64,000 nucleotides of DNA from Symbiodinium natans (lineage: Eukaryota; Sar; Dinophyceae; Suessiales; Symbiodiniaceae), in NCBI GenBank assembly GCA_905221605.1, contig CAJNDS010000266.1, positions 1 through 64,000 of the forward strand. The letters are read 5' to 3'. The notes below the pieces were generated by a model. The model saw only the letters and a list, made by a program, of their open reading frames with translations, did not search any database and had not been told where the DNA came from. Both the position numbers and the translations under genes were made by a program. Below are positions 22,113 through 34,241 of the stretch, in pieces. The first letter of the stretch is position 1; each line of letters starts with the position of its first letter.

Positions 22113-22429
22113 GTGAAAGCCAAAGCTTCTGGAACCACCCAAAGTATTGGCAACCACAGCATGTCCAAGTTTATCCAGCTTGAGAATTGTGTTCCGCCTC
22201 TTCCTGTTGTGCTCTCCAGCTTCTCTGTGGTGTTCTCCTTGATTCATTCGGTTTTGTTTGGTTTTCTCTTCTCGCAGTTGCGCTTTCCATGCTTCTCGTG
22301 TGTTCCGAAACATCTTCACAAATCCATTCGAAGCCTTCAAGTGCTGAACGAACAAGTTGGCTCTGGTGCCCAGCTTGCCACTCCTCAGAATCAGTGGCGC
22401 TCCCGAAGACCTGAATCCCGCAGCCGCAG

Positions 22430-22582
22430 GTGGGACCCGGCCACGGCGCGGGCCAGCTCCAGCGAGCGCTGTACACACCCACCCTGGAGGCCCTTGTTGC
22501 TGGAATCCCCATTGTCGGTTCTCTACTGGAGAAGCTCGGGTCGGGCTTGAGTTTGGGGGCTTTGCTGAGCGGAGGGACCTGA
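22430..22582 (+). CDS. Coding exon, unrecognised
   Basis: After agccgcag the frame reads GHGAGQLQRALYTPTLEALV, then AGIPIVGSLLEKLGSG. It either stops at TGA 22580-22582 or splices at a GTTTGG donor at 22551. It is a clear amphipathic and hydrophobic stretch. The reverse strand carries a 171-codon frame here which I regard as a shadow. Confidence 0.5.
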   Translation: MGPGHGAGQLQRALYTPTLEALVAGIPIVGSLLEKLGSGLSLGALLSGGT

Positions 22583-23001
22583 AGGGATCCTTCCTCAGTT
22601 TGCGTTACGGTGTGCCCACGTGAGGTACTGGTAGTAGGTGTGTAGCTTGTTGTTTGGGCAAATTGTGTCATCCGTGCTGCAGGCACACGGCCTTGAACCA
22701 GGGAGTCGCTGATTTGAGGTATCGTTGAGCCTTCAGCTCTGTCCGCTCTTGCTCTTGGACTCTTGCAGTCTCTCCATGCTCCAGGATTTCAACCAAGACC
22801 CCTACAACTTTGCCGAGACCCAAACTCACACCCCAAAACCTCCGAAATCCCTCAACCCAGAAGTGCAAACCCACAAATTTGACATCGAAGGAGAAAAGAA
22901 CAGAAACAAGCTAGTGTTCGTGGGTTTTCTTGTGCTCTAGCAAGTAAGAGAGCCCCACCGTAGACCCGAAACCTTAAACTGTAAACCCTAATCCCTGGCA
23001 G

Positions 23002-23398
23002 GAGCCCCGCCTTTGCTACGACGTGGCTGCGGGGCCCAGTCCATGGCAGCGCCTTCCGGGCCGGTCGTCGTCCATCTGGGCCTGCAGCGACGGCCGGGTG
23101 AAGTGGAATTTCTTGGGGGCATTGGAGTTTAGGGGTTTAGGGGGCTTATAGCGGCTGGTCTCAAAAGCTGTTCTGGAACCCTGAACTCCTAAACGTCCTA
23201 AACCCTTCAAAGCGCCCTAAGCTCCTCCACGGAGCCTCCGCCGGCAGGTGGGGTGACGCGCTTCCGCGCCGTGCACGGCCGGGCTGAAGGTTCTAGGACA
23301 CTCCAGGCGTGCAGTACGAGCGCGTGAGGCTGCAAAAGAAGGCCACGACATGCGTTGTAAAATTCTGCGAAGCTCTCAGCTCCACATTGGCTTCTTGA
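23002..23398 (+). CDS. Beta-propeller or tectonin-like exons with stop
   Basis: 23002-23097 (acceptor ctggcag, donor GTGAAG, phase 0 at both ends) reads VAAGPSPWQRLPGRSSSIWA and CSDGR. The W..LPG....I.A.SDGR pattern resembles a tectonin-type blade. A short block near 23249 reads VTRFRAVHGRAEG. 23315-23398 follows gcgtgcag and reads YERVRLQKKATTCVVKFCEA, then LSSTLAS and TGA, a likely C-terminus. It may be the 3' end of the same propeller gene that starts near 20.3 kb. Confidence 0.45.
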
Positions 23399-24390
23399 CA
23401 GCCTTGGGGCTGCAGGGGGCAGTCGCCCAGGCATACATCCCACCAGCTTCAGTCCAGAACTGGCAAGCCCTCGCGCGCTGCATCACTGGCCAGCCTGAGG
23501 GTCTTCAGGGTTCAGGGTTCATTCAGGATTTGGGAAAACATGGGAAAACTAAAGTTGCATGTAAAGTTGTGCCGTAGGGATCGTGGAAGCCTGTGAGGAA
23601 AGCTTGAAAATCCCGGAAAGTTCTCTAAACCTTTCTGGGTAGCAGAAGACCACAGATCACATGTGCCAGGTACTTCTTCTCGGACTATGCCCATTTTCCG
23701 TACATAGGCCGCTTGGGCTGTGAGGATCCGGTTGTACTGCGGCTGCCAGTTTTGATTGATTGCTCGTCTTGCACGGAGAGTCGCCTAAGAAGTTCTTGGC
23801 CCCGTTCGGGGTCCCGCACCAGTTCTTGCCTTGTTGCGAACACACTTGCGGCCCTGCAGCTGATCTTCCTTTCTACCCGGATCATTGCCTCATGTTGCCT
23901 TTCCCACTGCGCGTTTATCAGGCAGGTGCGAGTCCATTCCTGACATGCTGTACCAGACCTCCGTGGCAGCGGCCCGGCATTGTTACCTGCTTCTTCGGGA
24001 ACGGTCAATAGGCGCCCGAAGTTGGAGTCTGGTCTTTGCAATGTCCTAGGACTCCAGGACCCTAGGCGTGTGGATCTACGCCACAGTGGGTTGAACCAGG
24101 ACTTGGACAACGTGGCGGTGCAGATGAGGCATCACTACGAGCTGCTGGCGCGTGGAGTCCAGAACCCAGAAATCTGACACCGCCAAGCCACGACCTGGTT
24201 CACTTGAGCCAATTTCGTTCAATCTGCCAAGATGGTGTTGGACCCGAAGTCAAATCCCCACATGCCCGGGCCAACCGCCTTTCGTGGAGAGCTGTTATTG
24301 GGTTTGTTTTCCTTTCGCAGGTGACGGCCGCCATTGCACGCTCGACGGCTGTGCTGCTGTCGACCTCCTGAGGCTGTGCCCCAGTGCCCC

Positions 24391-24573
24391 AGCGAGAGCA
24401 AGAGAGAGCAAGAGAGAGAAAGAGAAAGAGAAAGAGAAAGAGAAAGAGAAAGAGAAAGAGAAAGAGAAAGAGAAAGAGAAAGAGAAAGAGAAAGAGAAAG
24501 AGAAAGAGAAGGAGAAAGAGAAAGAGAAAGAGAAAGAGAAAGAGAAAGAGAAAGAGAAAGAGAAAGAGAAAGA
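24391..24573. repeat. Hexanucleotide microsatellite (GAGAAA)n
   Basis: About 28 units with one GAGAAGGAG interruption near 24508. All three frames are open on both strands (Lys-Glu, Arg-Glu, Lys-Arg; Ser-Phe, Ser-Leu, Phe-Leu on the reverse). Long open frames through it are therefore not evidence of genes. Confidence 0.95.
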
Positions 24574-24858
24574 CACAAGATAAGGAAAAATATGAAGAGA
24601 ATGAGAAAGAGTGGGAAAGGGGGAGAGGGGGAGAAGGGGGAGAAAGGGGGTCCGCCCAAAAACCGGGAGTGGGGAGCGGGGGCAGGTGGTGGGTGGTGGG
24701 GCGGTATGCGACTGGGCCCGTGCTAGGAATAAGGTGTGGGGAAGGGAAAGGGCGGAAGGCGCTGGTTCCGGTGCTCACTGTACGAGGTTCAGAAGCACCA
24801 TTCGTCGAGAATTTTGCCCTTCCTGGTACCCGTGCGCACGCCGCTTGGTCTTGTGCAG

Positions 24859-24918
24859 GCCGCTGTGGCCAGAAAGCTGTTGCCGCCTGCTGCAAGTGAC
24901 CGGCGACCGGGGGCGTAA
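24859..24918 (+). CDS. Short possible terminal exon
   Basis: After cttgtgcag the frame reads AAVARKLLPPAASDRRPGA and stops at TAA. Short, so support is limited to the acceptor and composition. Confidence 0.3.
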   Translation, partial: AAVARKLLPPAASDRRPGA

Positions 24919-25129
24919 GGCCGGAAGCTGGCGATGCTGAACGCCAGCTGGGCGAGCGTTGTTTCACTCACAAATGCCAACTAAGCAGGAGGCCCCCGGG
25001 CAACTGACCCGAAACAGATACGCGTAGACATTGGGGCTCACGTTTGTTTCTTGCCTGGGAGCATGTCCTTTCGTAGTTTGCTGCAGGTTGCTGCCAGCGG
25101 CTTGCGCTTCTAAACAAGCTTTATGCTTC

Positions 25130-26100
25130 GAATGCATGTCACGCCGTGGGAAAGTTCGAGTGAAGAGTTTGCACATTGTGGCCCCTTGGGGTTCACGGCA
25201 TCCTCTTGAGCCAAGTGGTTGCAGTCTTACTGCCCTGCAGATTCGATCAACCCACAGTGTGGCCACATGGCAACCAAAACCCTTAGAGTAGTGTTGTAGA
25301 TGTACCGCAAAGTGCTGAGAAGAACACGCAAGCCAAATGCTTCATAGCTGGCAGATTTTGCCTGGGCAGCTGAGTACACGGGATTCCGTTGCGGCCATGT
25401 GAAAACACGAGCGGCAGGTGCTGCCGAAGTTCGACTTGACGGCAGTCCAATGGACCAATGCCCAAAGACTTGGTTGAACCAATCCAGGGTACGGATATCG
25501 CTACAGCTGTGGAACTGTGAGATATCGTGAGCGCCCTACACCGTCTAGATCTAGCAGCTTTGAGTCTCCCACGTGTTTAACGCTGGGTCGTATCCTCAAA
25601 TGGCATTTCCCCACTTCAATTCACTCGTTGTGCGCGCCTGACATGAACTGACATGCCCACGCTTGATGTCCCGGCGTTGTCTGGGTCTGGGCCAATCTGC
25701 CAACTCATCTCGGATGTTGCCTATCATGTCGATGGTTCATGTCTTTGTGTGCCTGTGCTCACGGTTGCAAAGCTTCGGCGGCTACGCGGCTTAAAGCTAC
25801 TGTGCCCCGACAGTGTCCCAAGCTCCTCTCTTCGACTTTCTCATCGACAATCTCAGGCGGATGCCGAGCTGGTATGTCAGGGTCTATAACTTGAGACAAA
25901 AACAAGGGTATAATGGGTCCCAGAGATCCTTTAAGGATTGGTTCCGGTGGCAGCTATGGAACTTTGTAAAGCATGTTGGGTTTTGGTTCGCAAGTGTCAG
26001 GCTCAGCGCTTGTGGAGCAACAGTGGCTGTTGCAGATCAGTTCTGCCGTGCGTGCAGATCCATGCCGTTTTCTCCTGCTTTGGAACCTGCATTGATGTAG
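25130..26100 (+). CDS. Coding-like blocks, unrecognised
   Basis: About 25136-25245 reads SRRGKVRVKSLHIVAPWGSR. 25813-26100 reads PLFDFLIDNLRRMPSWYVRV and RSFKDWFRWQLWNFVKHVGF, ending in TAG. The second is aromatic-rich and could be a membrane or interfacial helix. Competing open frames exist. No family recognised. Between 26200 and 27100 I see only telomere-like intron debris and a CTGCCCG-rich stretch near 26860. Confidence 0.25.
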
Positions 26101-27473
26101 AGACAAACCTCACCGGCGTAATCCCGGAGACCTCCTGGTCTTCCATTCGGCCGCGAAGACGCAGTGCCGTCGTCAGTGCACTTATTGGGTCTTGAAGTAG
26201 ATAGGTTTATTGAGGAAAACCTTCGCAGTCATTCGGCTACAAGAGCCAGCAAAGGAAGCCTGAGACACCCGGACACGCCCAGTACGTTGTTGACGATACA
26301 GCTAGGTTCCTCGGCACAAGCTCTCGGGTAGGTGGAAGCTTCAAGTTGAGTATGAGGGTTCTCTTGGTCTGTCTTTCGGAGATAGGTTGCTAGAGAGCCC
26401 ACTGACACTCACACGTCGGCTGTCGCGGGCGCGGCGTGCTGACTTGACACAGGTTTGTGGGTAGGTCTACACACTTTGAAAGGGGTCACCCAAAGTTTTC
26501 TTCTGCAAAACCTCTTTGTCGGCCACAGGGCTTAAGGTGCGGGGCAAGGCTCGCTTAGGGTTTAGAGTTGAACGTATGAAGGCAGCAGTGGCTCCTATGA
26601 CATCCCTGTAGGGTTTAGGGTTCTCGGGCTTATAGGGTTTAGGGTGCCTGTAAATGCTTCACCTTAGCCTTAACCCCTGGAAGCCGAACACCGATTCTTG
26701 CCGACAGGCCATGTCCCACACTACTGACAGCCGCACGCCAACGGCGTCTGCGGCCTAAATTGGGTGTGTTGATTCGATTCAATTCTGTTGTAACTGTGAA
26801 GTTTCAGGTTTTCTTTATTCCCAGCATCTGCGTGTGGGGTTCCTGTTTTTGGGCTGCCCTCCGCCTGCCCGCCCGCCATCTGCCCGGAATCTGCCCGTTT
26901 CGCCTGCCGCTGCCCCTGGGTTCCCGCGTAAAAGTCACACGCGTCAATCAACGCGTGTCGTCACAACACGCCTCAGCAAAGCATGAGCGCGCGTCAGCGT
27001 CAACCCACATCAACATCATGAACATTAACCCTCCAGGGCTCTGGTGGGCTGCGAGTTTTGGTATACCAGAAACCTCGCTATAAGGCTTCAGGCCTCTTGA
27101 TGGCTGGACTGCCCTGAATCGCGAAGGTTTCGAAGTGTCTTTGATCTCCCACATCCCTATCTCATTATAGGGCTGAGGGCTTAGGATTGTCCCCGCAAGG
27201 GTCTTTACAGTGCCTGGTCTAGCGTCTCGCGTGCTCCATCTCTGTAGAGCGTCCGTTGTGCAAGGTGGAGACACCAAACAGACCTGCGCGTCGCAGACTC
27301 AGTTTCGGTTCTCGAATCTTTCTTGGTTGCCGTCGGTTTTTGGCAGATCGAGAACCCCAGTCCTTGAACCTACATCACAGAGATCGAGACTGATTAGATA
27401 GATCGATGTATGCAGGAGAAGTCTGTCGAGATCACTGGCTAGAGAAATTTCGAAACGATAAGCATTCGTTTCT

Positions 27474-27590
27474 GCGAGATTTTTCGCTCCTGGCCTTCCC
27501 ATTTTTGAAGCCCCCAAGGCCATCTGGGAGGAGCTCGACAATGTGAAGGTGCCCAACCTCCCAATGTGTTTTGACGGGGCTGCTACGTGT
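27474..27590 (+). CDS. Coding exon, unrecognised
   Basis: The frame reads RFFAPGLPIFEAPKAIWEEL, then DNVKVPNLPMCFDG. This composition is unlikely by chance, with many charged and aromatic residues well spaced. Borders are uncertain: upstream a TAA lies at about 27460, downstream there is a GTGTTG donor-like site. No family recognised. Confidence 0.45.
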
Positions 27591-27931
27591 TGCAGGTTAC
27601 TAGGTTAGAACTCAAACCACAAGCGCTGCTCAGACGGACGTGAACTACAGCATTGGCGAGCTCAAACGTCCTGTCCTCAAGCTTTTCAGTCTTTCCGTGT
27701 GTGAAGAATTCATGCCTGGCTTTCGTGTCACTAGGCCGAGTGGGCCGTCTTCTTGGCAAAGGCGGCAAGGCGCCTTTAATCCCGGCATGGGGGCACGGTG
27801 TTGGGTTACCCGTGGTAGGTCTGGATCGGCCCTCTCCGTGTTCGCACGTGGGTGAGCAATCTGAAGCACGTGAGACCGAAACCTCTTGTTAGTGCAGGTG
27901 CTGTGGAGGCTTCCCCCACGCCCAAGAAGTG

Positions 27932-28075
27932 ATGGTGACGGAGGTGCTGGAGCCTTTATTGGGCTTCACTCATGCAAACATCAATTCGAGGCTCAGACTT
28001 GTGGCGTTTTTGTGCCTCACTCATATAACCTTCAATCCGACACCGTTAGGATCATCAGGCGCTGCCCGAATCCCT
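27932..28075 (+). CDS. Possible first exon of a gene
   Basis: It begins with ATG directly after an AG (cccaagaag-tg), runs 48 codons (MVTEVLEPLLGFTHANINSR, LVAFLCLTHITFNP) and ends in phase 0 at a good GTAAGA donor. The frame stays open to 28258 if not spliced. No family recognised and the next exon is not found. Confidence 0.4.
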
Positions 28076-28381
28076 GTAAGATTGAGGATGGGCAATCGGG
28101 GGGTGTTAAGGGCTAGCAGGGATAGATTCGATGGGAGAGACAGTTCCTGGAAACATAAGAATCATCAGCGAGAAGCTTCAGGCTCGACGCCGTTTTCGTC
28201 GCATGACGTGGTCTACCCGCTTCCTGACAGCAGCTCGAATTCTGGGCTTCGAACCTAACAGTTTTCAGCCCTGGCAAAAAGCCATAATTTTAAGGGTTCT
28301 TGGGCCCTAAGGCCATAAATATGGGGATTCGTGGGAAACGAGATTCAAAATGCATCCCACAACATCCCTTCCTGAGGGCTG

Positions 28382-28742
28382 CGTGTTCCTGTAGTCGCGT
28401 GGACCTGCAGTTCTGCTGTCCAGCGACAGTTGCACGACTTAACGATGTTGCCTCTAAAGGCCTTACGCCCCTAACTGCAGATGCTGGATGAGGAGAGGCC
28501 GTGGGTCCATAGGGATCATGATCGGATCCTTGGCTCGCAGGCGCAGACTGCCGCAGTGAACGCGAGGCTTCTGAACCTGGAGGCTGAGTCCGAAACACCT
28601 GTCATTAGCCGAAGTCCGGCCATATATGCTACGCAGTGAATCCCGAACAAGGCAAGCTTTGTTTAGCTACGTGTTCCTGTGGTCGCGTGGGCCTGCAGTT
28701 CTGCTGTCCAACGCAATGGCGTGAATTGACGATGTTGCCTCC
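28382..28742. repeat. Direct duplication of about 75 bp, 290 bp apart
   Basis: 28382-28460 and 28671-28742 share GTGTTCCTGTAGTCGCGTGG (one mismatch), CCTGCAGTTCTGCTGTCCA and GATGTTGCCTC, with variable bases between. No terminal repeats of a transposon seen. It may be two copies of a mobile or duplicated exon-like unit. Confidence 0.75.
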
Positions 28743-28917
28743 GAAGCCTTGAGTCCGATACAAAAGCGCTACAGGAATTCTTCTCCTATGGCGAGCAATA
28801 ATTTCAGAACCCAAGATCGTACAGTCATGAAGGGGAACCCAGAGCCGCAGAGATGGCAGGCCTTCTGCGTTTTGCAACCAGGTCTTTGTAGGCCTCCCGG
28901 CCTCCCGTGTATGACAA

Positions 28918-28959
28918 CCGCAACTCTGCTTAAGGTTTAGCAACTCTGCTTAAGGTTTA
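28918..28959. repeat. Tandem 20-bp duplication
   Basis: GCAACTCTGCTTAAGGTTTA occurs twice in immediate succession, a recent slippage-type duplication. Confidence 0.9.
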
Positions 28960-29765
28960 GGTCCTTAACGCAGTTAGTTGGCCACCACGAACCCCTTTTG
29001 CTTGGAGCTGCAGGTAGTGATATTCCCGCCAACAAGGCCGCCAGGCATGCATGCTCTGCCGGGTTGTGGGTTTCGCGACGTAATGGCGATCGTTGCAAAG
29101 CTTCTTTTCTGACATATCAACATCCAAGCCGTCATGTGACAGACGCACGGCTGCAGGCCTTTGGGCGCGCGGGCCCATGACGGGCCCTGCGACCTCTCTA
29201 TCATATAAGAATGAAGATGGCCGCAAACGTTAAACTTGTCTCCACACATTTAATTCTTTTCACGTGTGCCGTCACCGTCGTTTGAAGCAACCTTCAGCAT
29301 TGCAGCACGACTTCCGACAAGCGCAAGAGGCATAGAGATGCGTACATTCCGAGTGGGGCCATTGGTGACTTTGTTAATGACTCCCAACCAGCTCGGAGGC
29401 GGCAAAGTCGTGCCTTAATGTGAGAAAGCACCTCCGAACTGAAATGGTTTTGCAAGTGCTGCGCTCACAAGTCGAAAATCATGAGCTGGGACAACATGGG
29501 GGTTGCAACTGCAGGCAGCGAGGTCGAGGGGATTGTGAATGCATGACATGACGGATATTACGCGCGGCCTTTTTTACTATCGCTTCCCTTGGAGGGGTCG
29601 GCGGATACGGAGAGCAAATAAGAAACACGCGTCGATAAACCACTATACCACCACTGGGAGCACTGCCCCCGCTCAGTTCCCACAGAATCCCGACGCTCAG
29701 AAAAGGGCTTCAACAAAAGTCCAGGTGGCTTTTGCTGGAGCGTGCTAGTAGTGAGGTAAGTTTGC

Positions 29766-30330
29766 ATGCTTCAGCGCATCCATACAGCAAGGTTCACGAA
29801 CCTGACCCGAAGAGAGTTCGGGCAGGTGCTGCAACACAAGGGCACAGGGATCCAACCTTTGCTGCTCAGCAACTGGAGAGAGCACATAATTCAGCTTCAT
29901 CTGCGTGTATATGCCCTCGCTCGCAGCCACTTAGACAGGGCCTGCCTTCATTCTGCATGCGCATGTCTTCTGGCCCCGCAGCTCAGCCTTTTCAAACACA
30001 AAAGGCCTATTCGGCCAACCTTTTCTGGAGCCCTGATCACAACACCCTACCTACCCGAAGCTACCCGAACCGAGCGACCTCAAGCGACCCCAAGCTACCC
30101 TAAGCTACCCGAAGTTACCCTGAGCCCTAAGCCCGCAACCCTAAGCTACCCTAACCGCAAACATCACAAAAAGAAGCCCACCGTGAGCTGTAACGGGGAG
30201 AGCCATGGCCTGTGTCGCTCCACCTCGAGAGGCCCCCTCTGCGGTTTCGGAGCTGGGTCAGTTCTGAGCTTCTTGGGGTGGTACATCAACCCAGAAGCCG
30301 ATGCCCCCGTGGGGTTTGTATTTGTTTTTG
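29766..30330 (+). CDS. Coding-like blocks, unrecognised
   Basis: About 29790-29960 is open in two frames (KRVRAGAATQGHRDPTFAAQ and NWREHIIQLHLRVYALARSH). About 30190-30310 reads GESHGLCRSTSRGPLCGFGA, then SVLSFLGWYINPEA. Between them lies a run of CTACCCGAAG/CTACCCTAAG repeats (30045-30150), plainly intronic. No family recognised. Confidence 0.3.
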
Positions 30331-30373
30331 TCTTTTGGGTTTAGGATTTCGGAGGGGCTATCGGGTTGAGGGT

Positions 30374-30422
30374 TCAGGGATGTTCAGGGATGTTCAGGGA
30401 TGTTCAGGGATGTTCAGGGTTT
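30374..30422. repeat. 11-bp tandem repeat GATGTTCAGGG
   Basis: Four perfect copies running into a TTTAGGG-like stretch, in presumed intron sequence. Confidence 0.9.
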
Positions 30423-30670
30423 AGGGTGCAAGCCAGTGAAGGACAGCCCCGCAGACCTCTGCTGGAAGCTTTGCTCACTGCTGGGTGATGAGGCCACCCC
30501 AGAGGTGGGCCGCACGGAACACACCCAAGCTCTAAGCCCTCAGCCCTGAACCTTGAACCCTATCTTCTAAACTAATAGCAACCTTAAAACCGACCAACAC
30601 CTCATCCACAGGGGAGGCTCATGGACTTGAATTCTGAATGGTTAGCCAGGGCTTGCTTTCCTGCTTTCCA

Positions 30671-30877
30671 GGTACCTGAGCTGGTTCTTCCGGATACCAT
30701 CAAGAATCTCTGCCGGATACACCCCTTACATTACGGTTGCGGCCTACCAAACCAATGCGCTCGTCTTTCCTTCCTTTTCTGTATGCAGCCGAAGCGCAGC
30801 ATGTTTTTGGCAATCCCAAAAGACCGTGAAGCCAGCGAGTCACGCAGTCGCAGTCTACCTCAACAAACAAACATGAC
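30671..30877 (+). CDS. Possible exon, unrecognised
   Basis: After ctttccag the frame reads YLSWFFRIPSRISAGYTPYI, TVAAYQTNALVFPS and on to a TGA (68 codons). An alternative frame joins ctgtatgcag to a GTAAGT-type donor at about 30889. Both are plausible and I cannot choose. Confidence 0.3.
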
Positions 30878-31108
30878 CGCACAAGTAAGTTATTGTGCCA
30901 GTTAGTTGCAGCCTACAGGCATGACCTTTGGCGAAATTCACCATCAAGCCATTGTGGCCAATGAGTACGGGCATGAATAAAATTCGCACATGCATTGATG
31001 CAGAACGCAAGCAACTAACAGCTTGAAGTTGCTAGCGCGGATAAGAAGATGCATCACATGTGAAGCGAAGCACAGGTCTATAGCCATCCATTAGCGAATC
31101 ACCAGCTC

Positions 31109-31196
31109 TCCTTCCGGGAAGGCCACCTCCCTTATCACCTCTCTCGAAGAAGCGGATCTCCGAGCTTTGCTCGACGACCTGAATCTGGACTCCTCA
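31109..31196 (+). CDS. Possible terminal exon
   Basis: After aatcaccag the frame reads SPSGKATSLITSLEEADLRA, then LLDDLNLDSS and TGA, a typical acidic C-terminus. The antisense frame (a serine/arginine-rich string) is also open. I prefer the + strand because all stronger exons lie there. Confidence 0.4.
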
Positions 31197-31888
31197 TGAA
31201 GGGTTCGGTTTGGGTTTAGGGATGCTGCGGCTTCGGGCTTGGACGGTTCGGTGAGTTCCGCGTTCTGCTCGAGCTCAGAGTGAGCACAAAGCCGGTAGTA
31301 GACCCTGACGCGCAAATACGCATCACGGCGGCCTGCACGCTGTTCCAGACGGGCGCCAGGGCCCCAGCAGCTACACCCTAGGTTATCTGACCTGTAGGCT
31401 TGTAGGCCATATCAGAGTTGCACGGTCTGGCCACAGCATGGCCAACGCGCAAACACGGACATGCCAGTTCCCTTCAACTTCATGCCAATCGGCACGCCTT
31501 TGCCACACTGGAGACCTTGGCATCGTCCGTCGACGAACCATATGTTGTGTACGCCTGCGCAGTGTACTGCAACAATGCCCAGCAGCCCGCGCCAATGTGA
31601 TAGAATATGGGCCTTTGCAGAGCAGGCCTGCGCACATAGCGGTTCATGTTTCCGATTTTCACCAAATCCTCATTCCTCCTGGCCTCATTCATGTGACTTC
31701 AAAAGCACCAAAACCCCAACCAACCCTCACCCTCACGCTTCCCTCGCCCCTTTGTACAGTGTTTGGGGCCAGGAGTCGGGCACCGTAGACTGGCCTGAGC
31801 CCTGGATTATGCTCACAGGCTTATTCGCGCCGCTCTTGTGGCAAGCGGTGCATGAAAATCTAGTCATTTAATTGTGGGCAGCCAAGAT

Positions 31889-31960
31889 TATATGTGTGTG
31901 TATATAGATGTATATATATATATATATATATATCTATATCTATATCTATTTCTACACACA
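31889..31960. repeat. AT-rich microsatellite (TA)n/(TATATC)n
   Basis: tgtgtgtgtatatagatgtatatatata followed by TCTATA repeats. The most AT-rich spot in an otherwise GC-balanced window, between coding blocks. A short companion tract is at 59692-59708. Confidence 0.85.
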
Positions 31961-32097
31961 TTTCTACATTGACATAGGTATGTCATTATTGTATCTCATT
32001 CTTGTAGGTCTGTAAAGTGCTTGCTGATGCAGTCGCCACTCGAGAACCACGGCTGTTACACTTCAGGGCTGCGGCGCCAAGGTCGGGCCTTCTGCAG

Positions 32098-32263
32098 CCC
32101 GTCGCGCAGCCACCGCCGCGGCCGGAAGCCGAGTCGAGCAAAGGGCCATGAACATGGCCCGACACCTCCTCGACCCCACCACCAGTGTTCAAGCAGGTGC
32201 GGACCCGGCGACTTTGCAAACGTTTGCGCCTGGTGTGCGGGACCTGAGACCCCCCAGTCCCCT
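32098..32263 (+). CDS. Coding exon, unrecognised
   Basis: Acceptor ccttctgcag, donor GTAAGG. The frame reads RRAATAAAGSRVEQRAMNMA, then RHLLDPTTSVQAGADPATLQ. The first half is an Ala-rich helix. A C-terminal block may follow at 32484 (after cccgcag: PSFQSTNPDANNCI and TAG). Upstream bases 32010-32097 are also open in another frame (KVLADAVATREPRLLHF), so alternative exon use is possible. Confidence 0.5.
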
Positions 32264-33032
32264 GTAAGGGGCCTGTAATGTAAGTACTGTTTAGTTGCGA
32301 TATCTGGGAATCTGGGAATCTTTCCTTTGGTCTTCCTGAAGCCATTGCGGAGGTTCAGGCTCCAAAACTCGGGGCTGCGGTCATCTTTAAGACTTTTAAG
32401 GCCCCAACCCCAAGCAAGAAAGACACCATCTGAGACGCTCTCGTGATGCTCACTGAGGCGGGGAGACTCGCATCCTTCCGCCCGCAGCCGAGTTTTCAGT
32501 CGACGAACCCTGACGCGAACAATTGCATCTAGGAGTTTCTGAGGTTTGACCTCCGTGAGAATTTTGTGCAGCGGCCCCGATCAGATCGTTGCAATGTTTA
32601 TGGGTGCCGAGGGCGAGCCAGGAGTGGAAACGTACTTGTAGCAGTTTATTGATTTCATGGGGTGTAGCTAGGGTACATCCTTGTTTTGATTGTGAATGGC
32701 TTTGTCAAAATAGTACGCCCTGGAATGATATCTGGCACCAGCCGCAATTTTGAGTATGGTCCCCTCTCAGCCACGATCGGTGTGATCTCAGGTGTGAGGA
32801 TGCCGGGTTTGAATGCGCTCAGGCCCCCCGCGCCGTGAGATGTCCAGGTAGGTTGATCCTCTCCAGTCAAGATTGACTCCTTCCAAAGTTTTCGACGACG
32901 TGGAGACATCTAGACATGACAGTGGCACCTCACGTCCACACAGGCAGACCAACATCGTCTGTTTCCTGGGACATCCCAAGTCCATTGATATCTTTCAGCA
33001 CTCTTGCTGGAAGTCTAGCCGTTTCTCTGCAG

Positions 33033-33107
33033 ATGGCCTGCGCCAGGACTCCGATAGCGAGCTATCCGGAGGCCGGCTTGGTGTCGAATTTGAGCGGGTG
33101 GCTACGG
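33033..33107 (+). CDS. Coding exon, unrecognised
   Basis: Acceptor ttctctgcag, donor GTAGTC, exactly 25 codons in phase 0 (MACARTPIASYPEAGLVSNL, then SGWLR). The open frame also extends upstream to about 32916. No family recognised. Confidence 0.45.
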
Positions 33108-33388
33108 GTAGTCCTGCAATAGGGGACTGGGATGCTTTTGGCTTGCAGGTTTCATGGGGTTTGGGGATTGAAGGAGAGTGAAGGCCTGCCGGCGACAAAT
33201 GTTGGGCTCAGCTGCACCTGCATCTCGCAAGCACATCGTTTCTGTTGACACTGGCCAGAATAGCCGGACGTGAAGTGAATATTCCTAATGCAACAGCTAA
33301 ACAGCCCGGAACGGCTTCTCGACGTTATTCCTGAACGTTCCTGAACTTGCCTGAACTAAACCTAGCCACCTTTGCAATTGTCGCGCAG

Positions 33389-34143
33389 GAGAGGACGATC
33401 TTTGTGCTAACGCAGCCGCCTCAAGGTTCAAGTTTTGGGGGCTAGGGTTGAGGGAATGCAAGAGGTCGTGTGGAGGATTGGCGTATCCCCAGTTAGGGTT
33501 CCGAGCGTACTTCGTGCGGACTCAGGTTTGCACCTGGTGCGAGCAGACGAGATACCTACCTTTCGACCTTGGGGAAGGCTTCGTCTGCGGCGTTCTCAGC
33601 TTCTGTAAGTTCCAAACAGCGACTTGGGCAGCCCAGTTTTCAACCAGCATTGTTTCCAGTACTTTAGAGTTCCGGTGCACCGAAGTGGCGATGATGTCTA
33701 GTCATACGCCTGGATTGAATCACATTGAATCGAATTTGTTGGTTGGGGGTTCTTGGGGCAGACTTTCCTGGTCCATGCAAATTGATGCAAATTGTGAGCC
33801 AAAGGCTTTCCATATTACAAAGGCGCACAAGAGGTCACGTAGTGGTGCAATTGCCTATCAGCAAGTGGGAACGCAAGTATCCCACCATGGAGCCGGTAAA
33901 GGCACCCCCAAAAGGCACCCCCCAAAGGCTCCGAAGCCTGAATCTTGCAAACCAAGGTCGCGACGTGGGTCTCGACTGCGATGCGCGGGTCGGCAACTTT
34001 CAGGCCCGAGAGAGGCAATCGGTAAGTGGGTATAGGTTATTTTGTTTACATATTTTACATACCTTTACAGGGATCCTAATAAGGGGAAGATTTGCTATTC
34101 GTTAAGGCTGCTGTACTAGCCTTTTTTCTTTTTTTTTCTTTTT

Positions 34144-34241
<98 letters not shown>

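Noticed and set aside
24194-24215. TTGGCTCAAG on the - strand, the last ten bases of the dinoflagellate spliced leader
   Set aside because: Only ten bases match, there is no GTA donor after it and no upstream leader sequence. A chance match is plausible in 128 kb of strand sequence.
24152-24967. Long Lys/Glu, Arg/Glu, Lys/Arg, Ser/Phe and Phe/Leu frames
   Set aside because: All are translations of the (GAGAAA)n microsatellite, open in every frame.
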